NCBI GenBank assembly: GCA_905178155.1
Contig: CAJINV010000015.1
Coordinates: 973,907 to 1,037,906, forward strand
Source: Amoebophrya sp. A120
Taxonomy: Eukaryota > Sar > Dinophyceae > Syndiniales > Amoebophryaceae
Length of the DNA stretch: 64,000 nt
Direction: 5' to 3'
Made by a program: the position numbers and the translations under genes. Below, in pieces: positions 53,129-62,065 of the stretch (its first letter is position 1; each line of letters begins with the position of its first letter). The notes beneath the pieces were generated by a model, which was given only the letters and a program-made list of their open reading frames with translations, did not search any database and was not told where the DNA came from.

Positions 53129-55670
53129 TCACGACATTAACGACGAACCGCCCTTGCAGTAGTTTCCTTGAGCTTTCTTCTTGGACGAACACGAAGGAAA
53201 AGAGTACGTTAAAAACTCAGAACAGCGGTCTTCTCGGAGGCCAGAGGCTGTAACTCTGTTCAAAATAGTGCAGCAGCAGGAAAGCATGTCAGGTGCGTTG
53301 GAACCGCACTGCGCTTCTCTTTCACCTTGTTCAGGGATGTGGCAATCGTCCGCATTGCTGAGATTGCTGCTGGGATAATTCAAGAAGAGCCGTGGTGTAG
53401 TAGGAGTTTAGAATTAGTAGATCAGGGTTTCTGTTTACTACATGTCCATGATACACCAGTGCAATTAATTTTACTTAAACCCGAAAGAAACTCAAACACA
53501 ATGACCCAAGGTCTGACTTTGCCAACCGGGCAGCAGCACGCGCAGCCAGAATCGAAATTGGTCCAGGTAATGAAGTAAAACATGCACTTGAAAGTCGTGA
53601 TACAAGAAAAACGATCCTCCAACGCTGCAATATCTTCACTTTTTCTTTTTCTTTCCTTTTCCCTTCCCGCTTTTCGGCGAGTCGTCGCCGCTGGAAATAT
53701 ATGCCCGGCAAAAGTTCTTGTAGTCCCATATTTGTACTTCTGATCTATCATCAGCACGAGAGCCCCTAGGATATCATCAATGAGTTTTTTTTCACGTGCT
53801 TGCTTCAGAGACACAGGGTCTCGCTCAGCAGCGTTTCAATCGCAAGTGCGTCTTTGCCTTTCTCTGACTCGTTGCAAAAAGCTCTTCTTTTAGACATGCA
53901 TTTCGTCTTGCGGCATGGGGGGCCAACATGCTATAAACAAAGAAGTGTCGGACGCTTGTACAAAAACATGCATCTAGCCTACTGTAAGAACAACAACTTT
54001 TGCAAAGCATACCTTCCCCCTTTTCTTTCCCTTGCCTTTCTTCCCTTTCTTCCCCTTCTTGCCTTTTTTCCCTTTCTTGCCTTTTTTTCCCTTTCCTTTG
54101 TCTGACGAATCGTCTTCGGTTTTCTGCTATGCAGTGCAAATTCAATACATGTGGATTTTTTGGGTCATGCAATAGCTTTTCTTCCGCGAAAATTATCGTT
54201 TGCTTCATCTATGCTGATGGCTGTTGGTTGTGAATATTGTGCATGCAAAAGTGATATCCTGCAAAATTCATTTTCATACAGTGTATCAACATGACAGCTC
54301 TGTACTATTTCGCTATCAAAAGAGGACCCGAATCAGGTGTTGTGAAGATGAATTTGCAACGCGTATCTCCGTGGGTCCCACGCTCGCGGCGGTTTCGGTT
54401 TCCTCTTCGCTATGGCGCTCTCAAACCTTAGTACATTGATCGCCCGTACACGATTTTCATTTCTTGCTACACCAGAATGATAAAAGTAGAAGGGGGGGAG
54501 CCGAAAAGCAACAGCTACAGCTTGTGCTTACAGCTTGCGCGGCTTGCATTACAGATTGTCACGGACATCAATTCCCATACTATTGAAAATTTACCGCGTC
54601 ATCTCAAACTTGTGACACACAGTAACTTGATTGTGTGAATCTGGAAGATCGTGGTCCTCCTGGTAGTGATTTTGCATGATAACGAGAAATTATGCAACAG
54701 CGATCAATCATGTAAACTCCTTGAGAGTGCCATACTCGCCCTCACTGCTTTCGGACTCGATCTCATTGTCCTTGTTGAACTTGTCCTCCAAGTCTTTGCG
54801 TTTTTTCCGCAGCAGGTGGTACCGATACCCGAGACAGGACGACGCCCCCGCAGCCAATCCAAGAGCGATCGTATGGTGTTCTCAAACGTTACATCTTCAA
54901 CTGTTACACGAAGCTGTAATGCAAGAATGGCAAAAGCCAAAGGGGGAAGATTGCAAAAATTGCATTACAAATCTCGCGCAGATTTAGGTGGTGTTTAGCC
55001 CTTCGCAAATTTGTCATGCGAAGCAGCTTGATCTTGTGGATGATGATGGTAGTTTTGCATGACAAATTCATGTAACACTTGAGAATGTAACGTTTGAGAA
55101 CTCCATAGATCGAAGAGACCACCTCGAACACGGAGGGCGTCATCTTCATCGCCTTCTCCTTCGCTTTCAGCACCGCGGACTCCTCCCGTAGCGGCCGCCA
55201 GAACTGCTGTGCCTTGGACTCGCGAATGTTCGGGCAGGACACTTTATCCTGTGCAAAAGTATCGTACTTGTATTGCAATCCTGAATTGCAATTTTTTTTC
55301 CTAAGGTAAATCCGAATTTACAAATTTTATTTCTCATGCTGAGGAAATTTGTAACTAATGCATTCATACGCCGGGTACGATACTTTTGCAATGCATATAC
55401 TTCAATCACGTAGCCGGGGTCTTTCAGGGGGTCGGGAATGGAAATGAAAGAGGATGCTGTACATCGCTTGTGCTGGTGTACATTAGCTGCTGTGGATGAC
55501 TTTGTCATGCTGAGAAACGATGGGAGTAGCCCGTTGTGATGCCCGAAAATGCTGCAAGTTTGCTGCTCTGTCGTCGAGCTTTTGTCATGGTCTTCAGCGA
55601 AAAGCTGGGCCAACCGGATTCCCGCCCCATCGGTGGAAGACGGACTACAGCTGAAGGCGTGGTGAGGCAT
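53129..55670 (-). CDS. Gene Y copy 2: membrane protein with lysine-rich tail (model uncertain)
   Basis: No family recognised. Supported exons: 55402 upward (…LKDPGYVIEV), 55254-55108 (SCPNIRESKAQQFWRPL...TPSVFEVVSS), 54871-54735 (IALGLAAGASSCLGYRYHLL, a short membrane-like segment, then KKRKDLEDKFNKDNEIE), 54410 downward (EEETETAASVGPTEIRVA), a Lys/Gly run near 54015-54130 ending before GTATGC, GDDSPKSGKGKGKKKKK near 53640-53690, and a terminal segment ending SLMS at 53129. The first two junctions are fixed by introners with repeats TACTT/CACTT and GATCG. The start is unclear: an in-frame ATG lies at 55670 but an intron may precede LKDPG. Later introns seem to be ordinary GT-AG ones. Confidence 0.55.
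54411..54734. mobile_element. Introner, family A, gene Y copy 2
   Basis: TATGGCGCTCTCAAACC to CTTGAGAGTGCCATA; flanks TTCGC/CTCGC. Its truncated twin is 32377-32705. Excision joins SSEGE to EETET. Confidence 0.88.
54872..55107. mobile_element. Introner, family A, gene Y copy 2
   Basis: TATGGTGTTCTCAAACGTTA to CGTTTGAGAACTCCATA; repeat GATCG. Excision joins FEVVSS to IALGLA. Confidence 0.93.
55255..55397. mobile_element. Introner, family B, gene Y copy 2
   Basis: TATCCTGTGCAAAAGTATCG to ACTTTTGCAATGCATA; flanks CACTT/TACTT. Excision joins YVIEV to SCPNI. Confidence 0.91.
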
Positions 55671-56514
55671 GCTGTGTGCGTCTGGAGCGTATGTAGTTTC
55701 TTCTGCTGTTTCGAAGTACTGGTGGCGAGGTTTGTTTAATGCGTCCTCTTCAACAAGAACCGTGCTACGAATATGTGATTTTCATTTTTGTAGAACAGGT
55801 GCTGATCAACAAAACAGATTCATTTTCAACCGACAAATGTATCGCCACGATCTGGTCGTGCTGGAAAGACTGCAAGACCACAGACCACGACTACTTGTGC
55901 ATTTATTACTTGCACAAGATCATGACAACGACACTGACGACACCGACCGAGATCACGACCCAAGACGAAACGAGGACTCTGCTTCTTGTACTTTTTGCAC
56001 CGAGGTTGTGAAGAGCTCGCCAGATGAAACGAAATTTTCGCAGAATTTATTTCACGGTGAGTTTGGTTTCACCCAGAAAGACGACGATGACGATTTAGTA
56101 CTGCAGCTGAAACGGTACGGCCCTTACGATTGTGACGGACCATTTCTTCCTTCCAGCGATACTTTGTCGGGACCTAAACATGCCGAGACGACAATGATCT
56201 TCTATTCAAACCGAAATAGTCCATAATAGTGGCTCGACCCATGAGGACCGCAACCATCTCAACAGTGCTTGTACTACTAGAACCGCGCATAATATGCGTT
56301 CTGGCGTCTGTCCTCGTGTGAAAATGTAGCACACATCCAGCAGCTACCCAGGCAGTCATTTGCTTTTTCTTAGGTTCGTTTGGAAAAGATGAAAATCTGA
56401 CAGCTTCACAAACTACAACTTGAATGTTCACACAACCACTCGCCGGCATGGCAAGTCTGAATTTCAAGACTTTCCCGTGCCTCATCCAGAAGTATCATCA
56501 TCTTCAAGCAGCTG
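55671..56514. other. Intergenic region downstream of NBP35
   Basis: An 185-codon plus-strand ORF (55669-56226) lies here, but it has odd composition, no recognisable domain and no paralogue, so it is not called. Presumed NBP35 3' end and gene Y promoter. Confidence 0.45.
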
Positions 56515-58836
56515 TCATGACGTCGCAGCTGTGGTTGCAGCTGCCACAGCAGCAGGAGCTTCTGTTTGCATGCTGTTCGTCGCTTTCATTGCAGTTTCTT
56601 GCGCGCCACCCACGCCCTCAATCGCCTCCACTCTTCCCTTGATTCTCTCCACAATTTCCCCCATGCGCACGACCAATGCCGGGTCCTTTATTTTCGTGCC
56701 CCGCTCTCCGGCCAAGCCGACGTCCTTGTCTAAGGGGATCGAACCGAGAAATTCCAAATCGTAGTCCTTGCACATCTTCTTCACCCCCTCGGAGGAAACG
56801 CCGAGAAAACCCTGCATGTTTTCGATCACACCGATGATCTCCACGCCGGTTCGCTTGCAAAAATTCACTTCCTTCCGCACGTCGGCTAAAGCGACTTCTT
56901 GGTATGGATTGCAAAAATGTCTGGGTCTGGAAGATTGCAACTTGTCACGCTGAAACCGAATCATGCAAAAGTCTGTGTTGCATGACTGCCGAAAGCTGCC
57001 CACTTTCGACCAAGTTGGGAGGGAGTTTCTCATGCAGGATAGGCATGACAGAGACCTCACGGACTCTGTCATGCTAGGTCCCGCATTCCAGACCTCATGG
57101 GTCATGGAAAACCTGCATGACAAGTTTACACCCTTCCAGACCCAGACGTTTTTGCATTTGATACTTGGGGCGAAGTGACAATCACGGCGCCGGTGATTTT
57201 TGCGTCGTTTTATCCTGTGCAAAAGTATCGCACTCGTATTGCAATCATGCATTACAAATCCCTGTGGTAAGGTAAATCCGCATCACAAATTTTATTTCTC
57301 ATGCTGAGGAAATTTGTAATGCATTTATACGAGTACGATACTTTTGCAGTTCATACGTTTAGATACCCGACGATCGCCATGTGTTCGTCGCTGGTACCGG
57401 GTGGGGTGTCGACGAAGAGGTAATCTAGTTTTCCCCAGGTCACGTCGGTCAGAAACTGCCGAATCAAACCGTTTTTCCGTATCCTGTGCAAAAGTATCGC
57501 ACTCGTAGTAATTGCAAATATGCATGACAAATCTTTTTCTGAAGCCAAATCCGCATTGCAAATTTTATTTCTCACGCTGAGGAAATTTGTAATGCATTTA
57601 TACGAGTACGATACTTTTGCACAGCATATTCCGCGGCCCGCGCCAAATGATCGCGTCGTCCTCGTTCGGCAGCATAAAACCGATCGACATCACCGCCAAA
57701 TGCTCATTCAAGTACACTATGAATTGCAAAAATGTCTGGCTCTGGAAGATTGCAACTTGTCATGCTAAATCTGCAGCATGCAAAAATCTGTGTTGCATGA
57801 TTGCCAAAAGTCGTCCAGTTTTGACCAAGTCGGGAGGGAGTTTCTCATGCAGGATAGGCATTAGAAAGGTCTCGCAGAATCTGTCATGCTAGGCCCTGCA
57901 TTCCAGACCTCATGGATCATGGAAAAGCAGCATGACAAATCGCGCATTCTTCCAGACCCAGAGACTTTTGCATTTGATATACACCGGCGACCATCCCGCG
58001 TTCGATTGGTGGACCTCATGCCCCTTCAACCCGAGCATGGTGGGCAAACTCGGGCCGCAGATGTCAATGTCCAACAGCCCCACGTCGGCGTTCGGTTCAA
58101 CGTGTTCTACTGTGTGGTCTTCTTCTTGCGGATTTCGATTTACAATCACTTTATCCGGCGCCGAAGAGAATGCGAAGGATAATTGGCAGGAGACTGTCGA
58201 TTTCCCCACGCCACCCTTCCCCGACAGCACTAAAATCTTCCGCTTCACCTCTTTCAAAACTTCTGCGACCTGCGCGACGGCGGGATCGGCTTTTTTCGCC
58301 TCGCCGCTCGCACAAGCGCCCTGGTTCGGGCAGCCGGCGCAACCGGCGGCCTTCCCGGCTTGTTCGGAATCCACCCCCACGCAGTCCTGGTTCGCATTGT
58401 CCGGAATGTGGATCTTGCTTTCTTGGTCGTCGTTGTTGTGCTCCGCTTCTGCTGATTCGGCGCTTTTAGAAGATGAAGATGTTGTATTCTGTGGTCCATC
58501 ACGATCACCTGCTCCTCCAGCTTCTGCAGTTCTTTTCGAACCCGTTTTATTTTTCTTGTTCTCGAACTCGATTACATCGCTGTCTGATTCCTCTTCTGAA
58601 GACGACGACGTCGCAACATTCCCCTCTCTAGCAGCAGCCACAACGAGCTTCACGCCGAACCCCTGCTCTGCGACATGGGAGATTTTCTCGAGCAAGTATT
58701 TCTTCCCCTTTTTCCATTTTTTTGGGTAATAACTCGCGTAGGCCGCGGTGGCTGCGAAGGCGAGGGTGGTGGTGGTAAGAAACGCGGCGGTCGTGGCCGT
58801 AGAGGAGGAGGAGGGGGAAGATTTTGTGGTCGCCAT
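56515..58836 (-). CDS. NBP35: NBP35-type Fe-S scaffold P-loop ATPase with N-terminal membrane anchor
   Basis: Scaffold of the cytosolic iron-sulfur assembly pathway. Five exons (58836-57980, 57717-57629, 57479-57356, 57210-57164, 56902-56515) give exactly 494 codons plus stop. Residues about 14-35 form a hydrophobic segment ([20 protein letters not shown]) followed by KKWKKGKK: a signal anchor. An acidic/serine linker follows, then the NBP35 N-terminal cluster motif C-x13-C-x2-C-x5-C starting CVGVDSEQ. Walker A is SGKGGVGKS; then [46 protein letters not shown] and [20 protein letters not shown]. After GVIENMQGF the usual CPxC motif is absent ([11 protein letters not shown] instead). At 494 residues it is longer than typical NBP35 (about 320-330), the excess being the anchor and linker. 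Confidence 0.95.
56903..57163. mobile_element. Introner, family C, NBP35
   Basis: TATGGATTGCAAAAATGTCT to GTTTTTGCATTTGATA; repeat CTTGG. Excision joins VTSPQ to EVALAD. Confidence 0.94.
57211..57355. mobile_element. Introner, family B, NBP35
   Basis: TATCCTGTGCAAAAGTATCG to ACTTTTGCAGTTCATA; repeat CGTTT. Confidence 0.94.
57480..57628. mobile_element. Introner, family B, NBP35
   Basis: TATCCTGTGCAAAAGTATCG to ACTTTTGCACAGCATA; repeat TTCCG. Excision restores IIWRGP followed by NGLIRQF. Confidence 0.94.
57718..57979. mobile_element. Introner, family C, NBP35
   Basis: TATGAATTGCAAAAATGTCT to GACTTTTGCATTTGATA; repeat TACAC. Excision joins WSPVY to LNEHLAV. Confidence 0.94.
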
Positions 58837-59610
58837 GGTGTTTTTTTGTTTTCCAGTGCAGTTCTTGTGGGGATAAAACTAACTAGTTAGGCAGGAAGCG
58901 GAATGAAAATTCTAGGTGGTGCTAGAAGTAGTGAACATCATTGAACCTAGGAAAGACCGTGCGAGAAGTTGGTGAGGTCCAATGCATTTTACAAGCTACA
59001 ATGAGGGGAGAACTGGTTACGTAAAATGGTTATTGACACAGCATCACGCAATGGAGTATGGTATCCTTACAACATCTTTGGACTGCACCTGGTCTGGATC
59101 GTTCGCAGATCGTAGTACCAATTCCAATTTACTGTCTGATCTCGTCAAGGTACTAGATCGTCCGCTTTCAAGTTCAATCATCTCTGAGTGTTGGTGTTGT
59201 TCCCAGCACCTACCACAAAAAATACCCCGTCCTTCACACTCACTAGAGATCCGATTCATCGCGACGATCGTCTTAGTTTTTATGTTTTCACACACAGCGC
59301 CTGGAAAGAATCATCTCGAATGTACAACAGACTCACGTAAGGTTCCAAGGATCTTCCTTTCCATTCAACTTGCAATATCCTAGTAGAAGAAGTCGCTGAT
59401 CATCTCGTGGCCTAGAAAGAACTTCCTCGACGTTCCGCGTACGAAGCATTGTGCCGAAGGTGCTGCTCCTGCTCATGGGCACATTTTTTATGTCCTACGA
59501 CGACAGTACTTGCAGTCATGATGTGCATGTGCGCTGTGGTTTCTCGTTGATGTCTTTTTTAACGTTGAGGTTGACCCGATGAAAACATCTTGCGTGTATA
59601 CTAGCCGTGC
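58837..59610. other. Intergenic region between NBP35 and the coiled-coil gene
   Basis: About 770 bp. Short ORFs on both strands have no support; presumed NBP35 promoter and 3' end of the next gene. Confidence 0.45.
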
Positions 59611-62065
59611 TCACAAACCCGCCACGCAGATCAAATACCACTGCCGGAAAAAGGAATGTTTTACGTAGTAGTCTTCGCGTTTCCGTCCTATCCTCAGACA
59701 GTTATCCCGGAAATCGGACCCGACCCGCACGCCTTGATACATGTTCAGTAGCAGCTCTTCGTACTGGTTCTGGATACTCTGATATGCGAGAAAAAAATTG
59801 CGAAGGTGTAACCCTGTAATGCAGAACATGCAACAGAGTTACGCCTGTCATGCCAGACAGCCACGAAGTCCTCTTTGCATGTGTGTGCTTTCCCTTACAG
59901 TTACGAGCCACGCATAACAGGTTTACTTAGTCATGTAGAGCAAATTTGTGATGCTGTCAGCCAAAGATGGTTACACTAGCACAGCTTTTTTCTTGGATAT
60001 CTGGCACGCTTTCCGCAACGCTTGCTTCAACTCCATTTGCTCGTTGACCAACTGATCGATATGAATTGCAAATATGTCTGGGTCTGGGAGATTGCGAGAT
60101 TTGTCATGCTAATCTGGCATGACTCTAAACTCTGTATTGCGTGCCCGCGAAGAGGTCCTCTTGTCTGTCATGCAAAAACGCAGTTTCTCATGCGGAGTAC
60201 GCAACTCTGACCAACGGAAAAACTTGTCATGCTGGGAAGCGCATTACAGTGTGCTCAATATTCGTCCCTTCCTTGCATCACAAGTTTCCAGACCCAGACG
60301 TTTTTGCATTTGATAATCGATCAACTGCGACAACTCCTCGGTTTCCGTTTCGTAGAAGTGTCGGATCATGGAAATCGATTGCGCTTTCTGCGTGGACTCC
60401 TTGTAGTTTTTGTCGATCAACTTGTAGTTCAGCTGCACTTCCTGGTTTTGCTGCTGCAAGGTTGTGTTTTGCTCCTTCAGTTTCTTGTTCTCCGTATCGA
60501 GGGAAAAGACCTGGGTTCGAAGTTTCTCCACCTGTTTCCGGAGCTGCTTGTAGTCCGCTGCAATAGAAGTAGAACCTCCACCTGTACCATAGTACGTGCC
60601 GTCGTTGGCGGAAAAGCTTCCTGCTCGGGTTTTCCCCTGCTTCGTAAAACTACTGTTCGACCGGCTACTAGGGGAGAAGCTTTTCTTCCTTGGGATGGGT
60701 AAGGCAGACGCCGGTGGGGGTCCTCTGGGAGCTGATGCACCGCTACTTAATGCAGCACCACCTCCGGTTGTACTTGTACCTCCTGGCGGTTTATTTGTCG
60801 TCCCACCTGATGCAGCGCCACGACCGCTCCCCGGTGCATTATTCCCCTGCTTCGGTGGAAGTCCTGCTGACGAGTTATTTGCTGCAGCCCCAGCACCCCC
60901 TGGTGGGTCCCGTGAGAACAGAAATGCCGTTTGCTTCGAAGAGCTGGGTCGCGGGTGCTGGTCCGCGAACGAAAACCCCGAAGCTGCTGCTGCTTGTGGT
61001 CCTCCCGAATAAGTAGAAGACGAAACGGGCTCGAGTCTTTGCCGGGACGACGAGCTCGTTTCCTCGCGATACAACCTCTCGTGGATCGGAATGCGCGACG
61101 AAGAGCTGTAGCTATTACTGTAGCCACCACCATATGCATTGCAAAAGCATCGTATTAGTATAAATTGCAATACAAATTGGAGGCTCAGCATTACAAATTT
61201 AATTTGTAAAGCGGATTTCCCTCAACCCCTAGATTTGTAATGCATAATTGCAATTAGTACGAGCACGATGCCTTTGCACTGGATACACCACGACGAAGCG
61301 GCGAATTGGCGGACCGGGAACGCTCGCGGGCGATACCTTGATTGATGAAAAAGAGTCGTGTAGCTGCTCATCAAGTGAAGTAGAGAACATTCCAGTGCCA
61401 GCAAGCGGCACGATAATGAATCTGTGTGTAGTGGTTCCAAGATGAACGTCACTTGTTCTGTATGATCGGCGAAGTATCAAGAACATTTCCGCAACACAAA
61501 CGCGGCCAACTACAGCGTCATGTAAAAAACAGAACCAACCTGCAATCGATGCCGTTCCTTGCTCTAAATCCTCCAGCAGGTTCTGAATCTTCGACAGTTT
61601 TTCCTCCTGTTGGTCTAGATCCGTTTGCAGCCCGTCCCCGTTTTCGGCGAGTGTGTGCAAAGTGTTCTGCACGGAATCCACGTGAGAAGCAGAGCCAGCT
61701 TGTTGTGCGCGGTGCGGGTAGGAATGTGGTCCAGCTCGACCCCGGGAGGAGGAAGAACTGGAAGCGGTGCTGTGATGTTGTGCGTCAATTTGACGAGCTT
61801 TTGTTCATTTCCTACTTGCTCATTCTTACCAACAAGATGAAGAAGGCTTCATGGACTTCAACACATCATCTCAGTAGCTGATGCTGTAAGCGAACAAGGG
61901 GAAACATGCGCCACAAACTCAATTTGTTTCCACAAACGGAGAATTATACCTCCTCACCCCAATCCCGCGCTCCCCAGGGACGAAAGAAGTCGCCGAGGTT
62001 TTCAATTGTGCGAGTAGACTGTCACCCTCTTGGACCAGCTCGCGGAGCTCCCGATCGAAGTCCAT
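59611..62065 (-). CDS. Coiled-coil protein, family not recognised
   Basis: Six exons (62065-61950, 61757-61540, 61363-61286, 61132-60316, 60059-60000, 59782-59611) give 481 codons plus stop. Two introns are ordinary: 61758-61949 (AG/GTATAA to CCAG) and 61364-61539 (CAG/GTTGG to GCAG). Three are introners. N-terminus MDFDRELRELVQEGDSLLAQ, then a helical stretch (LQTDLDQQEEKLSKIQNLLE; ATRLFFINQGIARERS), about 150 residues of Gly/Pro/Ser/Ala-rich low complexity, and a long coiled coil (YKQLRKQVEKLRTQVFSLDT through MELKQALRKACQSIQNQYEE), ending HSFFRQWYLICVAGL. The first part slightly recalls SNARE-like helices, but no membrane anchor or SNARE centre is visible. Structural or trafficking role unproven. 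Confidence 0.75.
59783..59999. mobile_element. Introner, family D, coiled-coil gene
   Basis: TATGCGAGAAAAAAATTGCG to AGCTTTTTTCTTGGATA; flanks TCTGA/TCTGG. Excision joins LRKACQ to SIQNQYEE. Confidence 0.88.
60060..60315. mobile_element. Introner, family C, coiled-coil gene
   Basis: TATGAATTGCAAATATGTCT to GTTTTTGCATTTGATA; repeat ATCGA. Excision joins SQLID to QLVNEQ. Confidence 0.93.
61133..61285. mobile_element. Introner, family B, coiled-coil gene
   Basis: TATGCATTGCAAAAGCATCG to GCCTTTGCACTGGATA; repeat CACCA. Excision joins SPLRRG to GGYSNSY. Confidence 0.92.
61364..61539 (-). other. Conventional GT-AG spliceosomal intron
   Basis: 176 bp, begins GTTGGTTCTG after CAG and ends GATGAGCAG on the minus strand; no terminal inverted repeats. 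Joins GTASIA to ATRLFF in frame. Confidence 0.85.
61758..61949 (-). other. Conventional GT-AG spliceosomal intron
   Basis: 192 bp, begins GTATAATTC and ends CCGCTTCCAG; no terminal inverted repeats. Splits an AGT codon between exons 1 and 2. Confidence 0.8.

Noticed and set aside
55669-56226. 185-codon plus-strand ORF as a gene
   Set aside because: No domain, no paralogue, unusual Asp/His-rich stretches and no start-site support; left as intergenic.
61133-62065. Coiled-coil gene as a SNARE
   Set aside because: There are SNARE-like helices near the N-terminus, but no C-terminal membrane anchor and no convincing central layer glutamine or arginine.
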